Shown here: positions 18,107 to 26,942 of the stretch, piece after piece
Layout: each line of letters starts with the position of its first letter
Numbering within the stretch: position 1 is the first letter of the stretch
NCBI GenBank assembly: GCA_903850335.1
Contig: CAINLJ010000013.1
Coordinates: 1-64,000 of the forward strand
Origin: an uncultured Bacteroidia bacterium
Lineage (GTDB): Bacteria > Bacteroidota > Bacteroidia > Bacteroidales > Prolixibacteraceae
Direction of reading: 5' to 3'
DNA length: 64,000 bases
Translations under genes and position numbers: made by a program
Notes under the pieces: model-generated
What the model was told of the DNA's origin: nothing
What the model saw: the letters and a program-made list of their open reading frames with translations, nothing else
The model's database searches: none

Positions 18107-19138
18107 TTAAGTTAATTCAGTAAAGAAATAATAGATTCCGGTGGCCATAATATTGAAAATTGCCATAGGAATTAAGCCCTTCCAGCCCAGGTTCATCAGC
18201 TGGTCATACCGGAACCGTGGTAATGTCCACCGGATCCACATGAATAGGAAGATCATCGCAAAAATCTTCATGAAGAAGAATCCTGTACCCAGAAGCGTAA
18301 CCGTATTCTGAGCGAGTCCCAGATCATCAAGAAACGGCATATTATAACCTCCGAAATATAATGTCGCAATCACTGCTGATGAGATAAACATGTTGATGTA
18401 CTCGGCAAATAGATAAAACCCCAGTTTCATCGAGCTGTATTCGGTATGGTAGCCTCCGATAAGTTCAGTTTCACATTCAGGCAGGTCAAACGGAGCACGG
18501 TTTGTTTCTGCAAAAGCGCAGGTGATAAAGATAAAAAATCCGAGAGGCTGGTAGAAGATATTCCAGTGCATGCCATGTTGTTGCGATACGATCTCATGAA
18601 GGCTTAGTGAACCTGTAGTCAGAACAAGTGCAATGATTGACATTCCCATTGCCAGTTCATAGCTGATCATCTGGGAGGCTGCGCGTATGGCTCCAAGGAG
18701 TGCATATTTATTATTCGAGGCCCAGCCTCCGATCATGATACCATAAACACCGATTGAGACCATGGCAAAAACATACAGAATTCCAATGTTCAGGTCGGCG
18801 ATTTGCAAGGAAAATTCCTTTCCGCCAATCGTCAGACTACCTCCCCACGGAATGACAACTCCAGTCAATAAAGCGGTTGTCATGGCTATGGAAGGGCCGA
18901 TTATAAAAAGTTTTCTGTTTGCTGTGAGCGGAATGATCTCCTCCTTCATAAACATTTTAAGACCGTCAGCAAGCGGTTGTAATAAACCGAAGGGGCCTGC
19001 ACGGTTAGGACCACGTCTATCCTGCATAAACGCGGCTACTTTTCGTTCTCCATACGTCGAGTACATCGCCACGATAAGTGTGACAAGTAAAATGATGAAC
19101 AGAAAAATAGTTTTAAAAATCAGTGTTGTCAAATCCAT
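18107..19138 (-). CDS. nuoH: NADH-quinone oxidoreductase subunit H
   Basis: This 343-aa subunit with about eight helices forms the quinone chamber with NuoB and NuoD. Signature segments are GERKVAAFMQDRRGPNRAGP near the start and ETNRAPFDLPECETELIGGY near residue 215, whose acidic residues line the proton channel. There are 58 bp to nuoG upstream. Confidence 0.96.
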   Translation of the reverse strand: MDLTTLIFKTIFLFIILLVTLIVAMYSTYGERKVAAFMQDRRGPNRAGPFGLLQPLADGLKMFMKEEIIPLTANRKLFIIGPSIAMTTALLTGVVIPWGGSLTIGGKEFSLQIADLNIGILYVFAMVSIGVYGIMIGGWASNNKYALLGAIRAASQMISYELAMGMSIIALVLTTGSLSLHEIVSQQHGMHWNIFYQPLGFFIFITCAFAETNRAPFDLPECETELIGGYHTEYSSMKLGFYLFAEYINMFISSAVIATLYFGGYNMPFLDDLGLAQNTVTLLGTGFFFMKIFAMIFLFMWIRWTLPRFRYDQLMNLGWKGLIPMAIFNIMATGIYYFFTELT

Positions 19139-19196
19139 ATCAAATGGTTTCTTTTAGCCTTACAATTATCAAATTAACATTTTGACTTAATGTGTT

Positions 19197-20147
19197 TTAC
19201 TTCACAATTCGCACCGCATCACCAGGGTTTGTCAGATAATGATTCTGTGAGATTACCGAATGACGTTCAATTGTTCTGGGTCCTTCTATAACCCAGTCCC
19301 CGGTTTCTTTATGATCAAACCGGCAATCGTTACAGATAAATTCTTCCAGCTCACCATATTTGTCTTTTCTACCGGTTACCCTGAGCAGTTCTTCACCTTT
19401 CATCCAAAGGACAACCTTACCGCTGCATTTTTTGCATTCACGGTGAGCGTCGAAGGGTTTTGTGAACCATACCCGGCTTTTAAACCGAAAGGTGTTATCC
19501 GTTAAGGCGCCAACAGGACATACGTCGATCATGTTACCTGAAAAATCATTGTCTACGGCTCTTTGGATATGTGTACTTATTTCGGCATGATCGCCACGGC
19601 CGAGTACCCCATGAACACGTTTTTCGGTAATTTGATCTCCGACCATCACACAACGGTAACACAGAATACAACGGTTCATATTCAGTTTGATCTTATCGCC
19701 GATGTCAATTGGTTTAAACGTTCTCCTTTCTTCGACTGTTCGGGTTTCCTGAAGGCCGTGCACATAAGAGAGGTCCTGCAGATGGCATTCGCCTGCCTGA
19801 TCGCAAACCGGACAGTCCAGAGGATGGTTAAGCAGAAGAAATTCGGTTATTGCCTGACGGCTTTCCATAGCTTCAGGAGATGTTATATTCTGAACAACCA
19901 TACCGTCCTGAACGAGTGTACGGCACGAAGCGACAAGTTTTGGCATAGGTCGCGGATCTTTGGCAGAACCCTGGGCAACTTTTACCAGACAGGTTCGGCA
20001 TTTTCCTCCACTCCCCTCGAGCTTTGAATAATAGCACATAGCAGGAGGTACCACGCTGCCACCAATCTTACGGGCAGCATTCATGATGGTTGTACCGGCT
20101 TCTACCTCCACCTCAATATTATCGATGGTTACCTTTAAAAGGGGCAT
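19197..20147 (-). CDS. nuoG: NADH-quinone oxidoreductase subunit G, short form
   Basis: This 316-aa subunit carries the iron-sulfur relay of the peripheral arm. The ligand sets are clear: [2Fe-2S] C38, C50, C53, C75; N5 H108, C112, C115, C121; N4 C160, C163, C166, C210; and a further CxxC pair set C238/C241 and C272/C275, resembling an N7-type site. The large molybdopterin-oxidoreductase-like domain of E. coli NuoG (about 900 aa in all) is absent. To my knowledge short NuoG proteins are usual in this phylum, so this is not a truncation artefact. Its start overlaps nuoF by 13 bp. Confidence 0.9.
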   Translation of the reverse strand: MPLLKVTIDNIEVEVEAGTTIMNAARKIGGSVVPPAMCYYSKLEGSGGKCRTCLVKVAQGSAKDPRPMPKLVASCRTLVQDGMVVQNITSPEAMESRQAITEFLLLNHPLDCPVCDQAGECHLQDLSYVHGLQETRTVEERRTFKPIDIGDKIKLNMNRCILCYRCVMVGDQITEKRVHGVLGRGDHAEISTHIQRAVDNDFSGNMIDVCPVGALTDNTFRFKSRVWFTKPFDAHRECKKCSGKVVLWMKGEELLRVTGRKDKYGELEEFICNDCRFDHKETGDWVIEGPRTIERHSVISQNHYLTNPGDAVRIVK

Positions 20148-21436
20148 TTCTGTAGTTTTATGTGTTCTTCAAATTCTTCACGGAAATGACGAATTGCACT
20201 GGCGACAGGCCATGCAGCTGCATCTCCGAGAGGACAAATTGTATTTCCTTCAACATGTTTTGATATATCTACAAGCAAATCAATATCTTTGGTTGTACCC
20301 TGACCGTTTTCGATACGGGTTAAGATCTTCTCCATCCAGCTTGTGCCTTCGCGGCAAGGGCTGCACTGACCACAGGACTCATGGCGGTAAAATCTTGCAA
20401 ACGTCAGGAGATTCTTAACGATACAGGTGGTATGGTCCATGACTATAAATCCTCCTGAGCCAAGCATAGTACCCGTTTGAAACCCTCCCTCAGACAATGA
20501 TTCATAACTCATAAGCCGTGGCTGACCCGCAGCAGTTTTAAGAATTAATTCCGCCGGAAGTATTGGAACAGAGGAGCCTCCTGCAACAACGGCTTTTAGC
20601 TTATTTCCATCTCTTATTCCTCCACAATACTCATCACTGAATATAAATTCTTCTACCGGGAGGCCCAGTTCTATCTCATAAATACCAGGTTTATTAATAT
20701 GTCCGCAAGCTGAAATAAGTTTTGTCCCTTTGCTGTTTCCAACACCTATTGCAGCGTATGCATCACTTCCATTGTTAATTATCCAGGGAAGAGTAGCGAT
20801 GGTTTCAACATTATTAACCACTGTAGGGCAGCCGTATAATCCGACAATAGCCGGGAATGGTGGTTTAATCCTGGGATTGCCGCGTTTACCTTCCAGCGAT
20901 TCAAGAAGTGCTGTTTCTTCGCCGCATATATATGCTCCGGCGCCCGGATGGCAATACAAGTCAAGGGAGTAACCTGATCCAAGTATATTCTGACCAAGAT
21001 ACCCGTTATTGTATGCTTCCTGTATGGCTTTTTCAATAATGTTTAATACATAAAATAGTTCGCCGCGAATGTAAATGTAGGCCGTCTTAGCTCCCAGAGC
21101 ATACGATCCAAGGATCATCCCTTCGATAAGCTGATGGGGATTAAGAGTTCCAATGTGTCTGTCCTTGAATGTCCCGGGTTCACTTTCATCATAATTACAA
21201 ACCAGGTATCTGTCCTTGCCGCTTTGTTTATCGATGAATCCCCATTTCATCCCGGTAGGAAAACCGGCACCGCCACGACCTTTTAATCCCGATTTCTTCA
21301 CTTCATCGGTGACTTCATCCGGAGTTAGAGTCTTTAATGCCTTTTCAACGGCGGTATAACCTCCCAGATTTCTGTAAACCTGAAATCCGGCGAGACCTGG
21401 AACATCAATATTTTTTAGTAAGATCTGTGTTGCCAT
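20135..21436 (-). CDS. nuoF: NADH-quinone oxidoreductase subunit F
   Basis: This 433-aa NADH-oxidising flavoprotein subunit has the FMN/NAD site motif GRGGAGFPTG at residues 53-62 and YICGEETALLESLEGKRG for NADH binding. The N3 [4Fe-4S] ligands lie in SCGQCSPCREG near 355-364, plus the Cys of TICPLGD near 399. It is 3 bp from nuoE and overlaps nuoG, so E-F-G are coupled as the NADH dehydrogenase module. Confidence 0.96.
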   Translation of the reverse strand: MATQILLKNIDVPGLAGFQVYRNLGGYTAVEKALKTLTPDEVTDEVKKSGLKGRGGAGFPTGMKWGFIDKQSGKDRYLVCNYDESEPGTFKDRHIGTLNPHQLIEGMILGSYALGAKTAYIYIRGELFYVLNIIEKAIQEAYNNGYLGQNILGSGYSLDLYCHPGAGAYICGEETALLESLEGKRGNPRIKPPFPAIVGLYGCPTVVNNVETIATLPWIINNGSDAYAAIGVGNSKGTKLISACGHINKPGIYEIELGLPVEEFIFSDEYCGGIRDGNKLKAVVAGGSSVPILPAELILKTAAGQPRLMSYESLSEGGFQTGTMLGSGGFIVMDHTTCIVKNLLTFARFYRHESCGQCSPCREGTSWMEKILTRIENGQGTTKDIDLLVDISKHVEGNTICPLGDAAAWPVASAIRHFREEFEEHIKLQKCPF

Positions 21437-21439
21437 GTA

Positions 21440-21973
21440 TTACAGGTAAGGATTAGTATGTGAAATTTTATTTTCACGTTTCCATTTTTCCAGCAGTTCA
21501 TCGGCTTTATTAGTTGTAAGGTTTTCGTGATATTCTTTACCTACCTGAATAACAGGTCCATTCCCACATGCAGCAAGACATTCAACAGTTTTAAGTGTGA
21601 ACTTGCCATCCTGCGTGGTCTCTCCCGGTTTGATCCCTAGTTTGGCTTCGAAGTGAGCAAGAATATTTTCAGCACCTCTTAACCAGCAAGGTCCTGTCTG
21701 ACACACCTCAATCACACAATTTCCAACGGGTTTAAGGTTAAACATGCTGTAAAATGAGGCGACTTCGTAAACTTCGATTGACTCAATCTTTAGTAAGGAT
21801 GCCACGTAATCCATCATTTCAGGACTAAGCCATCCATTATTTTCAGACTGGGCTATGTGTAATAACGGTAGAAGAGCAGATTTTTCACGACCCTTGGGAT
21901 ACCTGTTTATAATCCGATTCACCAGATCAAGCGTCTCTCGACTAAATTCACTGATTTTAATATTATCCTGCAT
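21440..21973 (-). CDS. nuoE: NADH-quinone oxidoreductase subunit E
   Basis: This thioredoxin-fold subunit carries the N1a [2Fe-2S] cluster, with ligands in CQTGPC and CLAACGNGP. I choose the ATG at 21973 (MQDNIKISEF, 177 aa). The frame stays open upstream to a TTG at 22012, but those codons lie inside a palindromic repeat and do not look coding. It pairs with NuoF 3 bp downstream. Confidence 0.92.
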   Translation of the reverse strand: MQDNIKISEFSRETLDLVNRIINRYPKGREKSALLPLLHIAQSENNGWLSPEMMDYVASLLKIESIEVYEVASFYSMFNLKPVGNCVIEVCQTGPCWLRGAENILAHFEAKLGIKPGETTQDGKFTLKTVECLAACGNGPVIQVGKEYHENLTTNKADELLEKWKRENKISHTNPYL

Positions 21974-21998
21974 TATATTCTTTTTTTCTTTTTGGATA

Positions 21999-22036
21999 GA
22001 CGTTGCGCGCAACGTCAGGACGATTCGCGCATCGTC
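21999..22036. repeat. Double palindrome (REP-like) between nuoD and nuoE
   Basis: An exact 18-bp palindrome, GACGTTGCGCGCAACGTC (21999-22016), is followed after two bases by GACGAT-tcgcgc-ATCGTC (22019-22036). Both are GC-rich in an AT-rich operon and would form two adjacent hairpins in the mRNA. This is the layout of REP-type intergenic elements. Confidence 0.7.
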
Positions 22037-22045
22037 GCTTACAAT

Positions 22046-23281
22046 TTATGCATCTAATTCTCCTGCAATAACATTCATAGAACTCATTGTTAGGATGGCG
22101 TCCGAAAGCATATTTCCCTGCACCATTTCAGGGTATGCCTGATAATAGATAAAGCATGGCCTGCGGAAATGAAGTCTTGATGCAGTACGTCCACCATCGC
22201 TGACTAGATAATACCCCAGCTCTCCGTTAGCAGCTTCAATGGCATGGTAAACCTCACCGGCAGGAATATCTGTTTCTCCCATAACAATTTTAAAATGCCA
22301 GATCAGCGCTTCCATGTTGTTATAAACCTTTTCTTTAGGAGGAAGGACAAAACGAGGATCGCTTGCGTAATAAGTCGTTTTATCTTCCATTTTATCCAGT
22401 TTGTCCAAAGCCTGATGGATGATGCTCATACTCTGCTTCATCTCCTCCTGGCGGACCATGAACCTGTCGTAGGTATCGCCACTCGAACCAACAGGAACGG
22501 TAAAATCAAATTCATCGTATGAGCAATATGGATTCATAACCCTTACGTCATAATCCAGACCGCAAGCCCGCAGATTAGGACCTGTAAACCCATAGGCAAG
22601 TGCACGATCGAGTGGGAAAGCCCCAACATTGATAGTACGGTCCATAAAGATCCGGTTCCTTGACAGCAGGTTTTCAAACTCTTTTAATTTCGCAGGGAAT
22701 GTTTTAAGAAAATACCTGATTTTATCCCAAACTTTAGGACTGAAATTACGTTCGAAACCGCCTATTCTGCCCATATTTGTCGTGAGCCTGGAGCCGCAGA
22801 TTTCTTCATATATTTCGTAAATAAATTCCCTGTCCTGGAAAATGTACGTAAAGCCTGTCAGGGCTCCACTGTCGACTCCAATCACGCTGTTGCAGATGAT
22901 ATGGTCGGCCAGCCGTGCGAGCTCCATGATAATTATCCTGAGGTAATCGACACGTTTTGGGGTTTCGATGCCAAGTAATTTCTCGACCGTCATGTGCCAA
23001 CCCATGTTATTCATAGGTGCTGAGCAATAATTCAGACGGTCGGTAAGCGGAGTGACCTGATAAAATGGCCGACGTTCTGCGATTTTCTCGAATGCACGAT
23101 GAATATATCCTATCGTTTGTTCTGTACTAACAATAAACTCACCGTCCATGAGCATTACATTCTGGAATACGCCATGGGTTGCAGGATGCGTCGGGCCGAC
23201 GTTAAGGGTGTTATATTCCTTTGGCTCCTCTGCCTTGACAATGTCTTTGTCCCAATAATCGGTTTTAACTCCTTTTGCCAT
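22046..23281 (-). CDS. nuoD: NADH-quinone oxidoreductase subunit D
   Basis: This 411-aa 49-kDa-type subunit helps form the quinone site with NuoB. It shows the characteristic GPTHPATHGVFQ near the N-terminus (His residues at the quinone headgroup), IGYIHRAFEKIAE and the C-terminal DAILTMSSMNVIAGELDA. It is separate from nuoC, 27 bp upstream, rather than fused as in E. coli. Confidence 0.96.
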   Translation of the reverse strand: MAKGVKTDYWDKDIVKAEEPKEYNTLNVGPTHPATHGVFQNVMLMDGEFIVSTEQTIGYIHRAFEKIAERRPFYQVTPLTDRLNYCSAPMNNMGWHMTVEKLLGIETPKRVDYLRIIIMELARLADHIICNSVIGVDSGALTGFTYIFQDREFIYEIYEEICGSRLTTNMGRIGGFERNFSPKVWDKIRYFLKTFPAKLKEFENLLSRNRIFMDRTINVGAFPLDRALAYGFTGPNLRACGLDYDVRVMNPYCSYDEFDFTVPVGSSGDTYDRFMVRQEEMKQSMSIIHQALDKLDKMEDKTTYYASDPRFVLPPKEKVYNNMEALIWHFKIVMGETDIPAGEVYHAIEAANGELGYYLVSDGGRTASRLHFRRPCFIYYQAYPEMVQGNMLSDAILTMSSMNVIAGELDA

Positions 23282-23308
23282 TTATGGTCTGTAATTTCTA
23301 TAAAAAAT

Positions 23309-23818
23309 TTACCTTCCAAACATAGTGTCATCCTTATCCTCACGGGTCTGATCCTCGAGAGGGAAGTCTTTTCTTAATGGAAAGGCTGTCATTTCCTCAA
23401 CATTCAAAATACGTTTGAGGTTTGGATGTCCATCAAAAAGTATCCCAAAGAAATCGTATGTTTCACGTTCCATCCAGTTGGCAGATGGCCATACAACCGT
23501 TGCAGTTGGAACATGCGGGTCTGAAATGACAGTTGCAGTCTTTAAACGAATTCTATGATTATTTACAAAGCTATGTAAATGATATACTACTCCAAGCTGT
23601 TCTTTTTCAGGATAATGCATGCCACAAAGGGTTGTCAGGAAATTGAATTGCAATTCACTGTCATCCCGAAGAAATAGCAGGAGTTCCTGAATAATTTCCT
23701 TGCTGACCGTAACACAAAGCATGTCGGCCAGAATTTCATGGTGTTCAATCGAGTTGCCGAACTTTTCGTTCAGCTTTGTTACGACTAACTGGTCTCTTTC
23801 TGGAATGGTCTGGAACAC
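23309..23818 (-). CDS. nuoC: NADH-quinone oxidoreductase subunit C
   Basis: This 169-aa 30-kDa-type subunit has the family signature ERETYDFFGILFDGHPNLKR, and its C-terminus reads PLRKDFPLE. The best start is a GTG at 23816-23818, 11 bp from nuoB; no ATG gives a full-length N-terminus. The acidic tail after PLEDQTRED is short. Confidence 0.93.
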   Translation of the reverse strand: MFQTIPERDQLVVTKLNEKFGNSIEHHEILADMLCVTVSKEIIQELLLFLRDDSELQFNFLTTLCGMHYPEKEQLGVVYHLHSFVNNHRIRLKTATVISDPHVPTATVVWPSANWMERETYDFFGILFDGHPNLKRILNVEEMTAFPLRKDFPLEDQTREDKDDTMFGR

Positions 23819-23829
23819 AAAAATATATT

Positions 23830-24393
23830 TTATTCGATGTTATATTTATTCATCAGATCCTGATATTCTTTAGAATTTCTTCTTCTTAAGGATTCATTTC
23901 CAACAAGTTCCTGTATTTTAATAATACCGTCAATGATTTGTTCGGGACGGGGTGGACAGCCTGGGACATATACATCCACTGGTATTACTCTGTCAATACC
24001 TTGTAAAACACTGTAAGTGTCGAAGATACCGCCACTCGAAGCACACGCGCCAACCGCAATTACCCATTTTGGTTCTGCCATCTGAATATAAACTTCACGC
24101 AGGACAGGTCCCATTTTTTTTGCAACGGTTCCCATAACCATAAGAAGGTCGCTTTGACGCGGCGAAAAGCTCAGTCTTTCTGAACCAAATCGAGCCAGAT
24201 CGTAGTGGGCTCCCATTGTGGCCATAAATTCTATTCCACAGCAAGAAGTAGCGAAAGGCAATGGCCATAATGAGTTTTTGCGTGCAAGTCCTACTGCTTT
24301 TTCCATTGAAGTGGCAAAGAAACCCTGTCCTGAGATCCCTTCGGGAGTCTCGGCTATTGTAGGAGCTAAACTAATTTTTTCTTTATCGAACAT
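23830..24393 (-). CDS. nuoB: NADH-quinone oxidoreductase subunit B
   Basis: This 187-aa PSST-type subunit carries the terminal N2 cluster. Its ligands are the tandem C51-C52 in TSCCGIEF, C117 in VGACASSGG and C146 in PGCPPRP. It donates electrons to the quinone at the interface with NuoD and NuoH. There are 23 bp to nuoA. Confidence 0.96.
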   Translation of the reverse strand: MFDKEKISLAPTIAETPEGISGQGFFATSMEKAVGLARKNSLWPLPFATSCCGIEFMATMGAHYDLARFGSERLSFSPRQSDLLMVMGTVAKKMGPVLREVYIQMAEPKWVIAVGACASSGGIFDTYSVLQGIDRVIPVDVYVPGCPPRPEQIIDGIIKIQELVGNESLRRRNSKEYQDLMNKYNIE

Positions 24394-24416
24394 GAATAAG
24401 ATATTATAAGCCAGCC

Positions 24417-24779
24417 TTAACGTTTATCCCATTTTAATGCACCCTTCATAATAATGTAAATAAACCCTGCAAGAACAAGGATCATAAACAGAAACATATC
24501 GAGAAAGCCCTCTTTACCTAAAGCCTTGAAATTTACTGCCCAAGGGTACATAAAGATCACTTCAACGTCAAAAAGGACGAACAGTATCGCGATAAGGAAG
24601 TATTTAACTGAGAATGGGCTTCTTGCATTTCCTAATCCTTCAATTCCACACTCAAAATTCTCAAGTTTAGCCCTGGAAAATCTCTTTGGCCCAAGAAAAT
24701 GAGTTGCGACCATTGTAGTAATTACAAAGCCAAAAACTAAAAGTGTCTGAATTAAAACAGGGATATAATCTTGTGGCAT
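24417..24779 (-). CDS. nuoA: NADH-quinone oxidoreductase subunit A
   Basis: This is the first gene of the Complex I operon: 120 aa with three transmembrane helices. The conserved loop FECGIEGLGNARSPFSVKY includes the Cys that is accessible in the deactive form of Complex I. The operon promoter should lie in the 117-bp gap before the WecA-type gene. Confidence 0.95.
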   Translation of the reverse strand: MPQDYIPVLIQTLLVFGFVITTMVATHFLGPKRFSRAKLENFECGIEGLGNARSPFSVKYFLIAILFVLFDVEVIFMYPWAVNFKALGKEGFLDMFLFMILVLAGFIYIIMKGALKWDKR

Positions 24780-24851
24780 ATTTGTTAAAACTGAGTTTGT
24801 AAAATAATGTAATCAATATTTAACTAAACAACGAATATTTTATTTTGTTCG

Positions 24852-24859
24852 TAAAGTTA
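24852..24859 (-). promoter_or_regulatory. Candidate -7 box of the nuo operon
   Basis: The minus strand reads TAACTTTA, one mismatch from TAnnTTTG, 73 bases upstream of the nuoA ATG. The same octamer precedes the ABC operon. No clear -33 element is visible because a T-run precedes it. Confidence 0.3.
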
Positions 24860-24896
24860 AAAAAAAAGCGGCTTAACCAAACACATTCAATAAAAT

Positions 24897-26027
24897 CTAA
24901 ACCAGCTTTTCATCAGGTAGTAAATGGTCTCTGCTGTTCTCACTTTCGCCAGCAGTTGCAGACCTTTTTTCTCTGTATTTTATGATCTCAAAGGGTAAAT
25001 TTCCAAGAAAAAATCCTAATCCAAGAATCATTAAAAAAGTAAAATTATTCCCCAGAACATTGATAATGCTCAGAGCAAGAATGATGATCAGGCCGTTAAT
25101 GAGGATAATCAAAAGAGTGGAATTCAAATGAGATAGACCAATTCGTAATAGCTGATGATGAATATGATTCATATCTGCCCTAAAAGGAGATCTCCGTCTG
25201 TAGATTCTGATTGCAAAAACCCTCAAAGTGTCAATCACTGGGACAATCATAATGGCCAGCGAAAGAGCAGGCAAACCCTCCATTACATTGCTATCTGCAG
25301 GAATAAATTCGTTAAAATGTATTGTAAAAACCGCCAGGATGGTTCCAAGGATTAAAGAACCGGTGTCGCCCATGAATATTTTATTCGTTTTCCCAAAAAC
25401 ATTGAATAGGAAAAAAGCTCCTAAACTTCCTGCCAGACTAAAACATGCAATTGTATAAAGCGGATCCCCTGCATTCAAGAACCATACCCCATAAGTCAGG
25501 GAGACCAGAATACCAGTTCCGGAGGCTAATCCATCGATTCCATCAATAAGGTTAAACGCGTTTATAATGCCTACCAAAGCGATTACAGACAAAATAGTTC
25601 CAAAAATGTAACCGGTCTGACCAATTCCAAACAGACCATGAAGGTCCGTCAGCCGATAATTCCCAAGCAGTACAAGCCCAAATGCTACGGCCAGTTCAAT
25701 AAGTAACTTACGAACAGCTGAGGTGCCAATGAGATCATCCTTCAGGCCAACACTAAACATCACAAATATTGCAGCAAATAAGTATTTTAGACAGTCAATA
25801 TTTACTTTTCCGGAAGCAATAAGCAAACTAATGACGAAACCAATCAGAATAGAAATCCCGCCAAGGGTAGGAACGACTATTTTAGTTGCGGACCGCTCGT
25901 TTGGAACATCAAACAATTTTTTTACCCTTGCTATCCTAATAATAATTGGAATACTAAAATAGGCTATCGAAAAACCTATAGTTAAACTAAAAAAAATGTT
26001 AACAAGTAAAGCAGTATTAGAAGACAT
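24897..26027 (-). CDS. WecA/TagO-type undecaprenyl-phosphate sugar-1-phosphate transferase
   Basis: This 376-aa membrane enzyme of the MraY/WecA family has about ten hydrophobic helices. It should transfer a HexNAc-1-phosphate to undecaprenyl phosphate and so start a surface polysaccharide. The family's Asp-rich loops are visible: KDDLIGTS near residue 95, NLIDGIDGLASG near 160 and MGDTGSLILG near 215. The His loop ADMNHIHHQLLRIG near 290 favours the WecA branch over MraY. A hydrophilic C-terminus follows. It stands alone; nuoA is 117 bp downstream. Confidence 0.85.
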   Translation of the reverse strand: MSSNTALLVNIFFSLTIGFSIAYFSIPIIIRIARVKKLFDVPNERSATKIVVPTLGGISILIGFVISLLIASGKVNIDCLKYLFAAIFVMFSVGLKDDLIGTSAVRKLLIELAVAFGLVLLGNYRLTDLHGLFGIGQTGYIFGTILSVIALVGIINAFNLIDGIDGLASGTGILVSLTYGVWFLNAGDPLYTIACFSLAGSLGAFFLFNVFGKTNKIFMGDTGSLILGTILAVFTIHFNEFIPADSNVMEGLPALSLAIMIVPVIDTLRVFAIRIYRRRSPFRADMNHIHHQLLRIGLSHLNSTLLIILINGLIIILALSIINVLGNNFTFLMILGLGFFLGNLPFEIIKYREKRSATAGESENSRDHLLPDEKLV

Positions 26028-26141
26028 TCCTCAATATTATGTTTAAGAAATTGCAGGAAGATAAATTCCCGAAATTTTTGATAAATGAAAAAACTTAAGC
26101 TTTTCCTGTTAATATTATTGAAATTTACAGGTATCGGGACA

Positions 26142-26149
26142 CAAAATTA
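26142..26149 (-). promoter_or_regulatory. Candidate -7 box of the WecA-type gene
   Basis: The minus strand reads TAATTTTG, a full TAnnTTTG match, about 115 bases upstream of the ATG. A second identical octamer lies 19 bases farther upstream (26161-26168). The gap is a divergent 278-bp intergenic region. Confidence 0.3.
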
Positions 26150-26227
26150 TATTTCTTTCCCAAAATTATGTCTGTATTTATATGTAGTTCTGAAATATAA
26201 CAATATTATAACATTAATCCCGGCGTC

Positions 26228-26257
26228 TTTACGCTAATTTAAAATTGTCTATATTTG
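26228..26257 (+). promoter_or_regulatory. Promoter of the ECF sigma factor gene
   Basis: The box TATATTTG at 26250-26257 matches the Bacteroidota -7 consensus TAnnTTTG, with TTTA at 26228-26231 as a degenerate -33 element and 18 bases between them. The start site would be about 40 bases upstream of the ATG. Confidence 0.5.
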
Positions 26258-26305
26258 TGAGTCTCAATTCTAAAATGAACAACTTAAGCCAAATTTTCTG
26301 CTACG

Positions 26306-26872
26306 ATGAATGCTGACTCAGAGTTATTTCAAAGGATCAGCCAGGGCAGTGAGGAGTCATTTACTGAGGCATTCGATCAACATTATGCTCCGCTATGCTT
26401 TTATGCTGACAAGTTTATACATGATATGGACGAATCCCGGTCACTCGTACAGGAGGTTTTTGTTGATCTTTGGACAAAGCGCTCTAAGATTCATATTAAG
26501 CAATCGTTAAAAAGCTACCTTTTTAAATCTGTGAGGAATATATCTCTTGATTACATTAAGCACAAGAATGTAGAATCAAAATACCTCAAACATTCGCAGC
26601 ATGAATCCGAAAGTGATGATCGTGATTTAATTGAAGAAGCAGAACTCAATGCCTGTATCAACAGAGCGGTAGAAGAATTACCGGAAAAATGCCGTGAAAT
26701 CTTTTTACTTTGCCGGTTTGAAGATTTAACATACAAAGAAATTGCAGATCGTCTTAATTTGTCAATCAAGACTATTGAGATGCAGATGAGCATTGCCTTA
26801 AAAAAATTACGATTAAAACTAACTGATCGTCAGCATATTCAATTGTTGGTATTCCTTATTTCGAAAAAATAA
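26306..26872 (+). CDS. ECF RNA polymerase sigma factor (Bacteroidota expansion family)
   Basis: This 188-aa sigma-70-type factor has region 2 at about residues 10-80 (AFDQHYAPLCFYADKFI, then SRSLVQEVFVDLWTKR). Region 4 is at about 120-175 (LPEKCREIFLLCRFEDLTYKEIADRLNLS, helix-turn-helix). It should direct transcription of the SusC/SusD genes downstream when released by FecR. The fecR ATG follows 70 bp later, the usual order for this trans-envelope signalling system. Confidence 0.92.
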   Translation: MNADSELFQRISQGSEESFTEAFDQHYAPLCFYADKFIHDMDESRSLVQEVFVDLWTKRSKIHIKQSLKSYLFKSVRNISLDYIKHKNVESKYLKHSQHESESDDRDLIEEAELNACINRAVEELPEKCREIFLLCRFEDLTYKEIADRLNLSIKTIEMQMSIALKKLRLKLTDRQHIQLLVFLISKK

Positions 26873-26942
26873 TTCTTTCCGTTACGGGGTAATTTGCGGA
26901 TTGATCGTCTTACCTTCAAATCAGATTTTAAGACGTATTAAA

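Noticed and set aside
19563-20027. Plus-strand open frame of 154 codons inside nuoG
   Set aside because: Antisense to a region with perfectly placed iron-sulfur ligands; rich in Cys and His only because it mirrors those codons.
21974-22012. Upstream extension of nuoE to a TTG start
   Set aside because: The 13 extra codons run through a palindromic repeat; the ATG at 21973 gives a normal N-terminus.
24840-24896. Terminator between the WecA-type gene and nuoA
   Set aside because: There is a T-run on the minus strand but the only stem is a 4-bp AAGC/GCTT with a one-base loop, too small to support.
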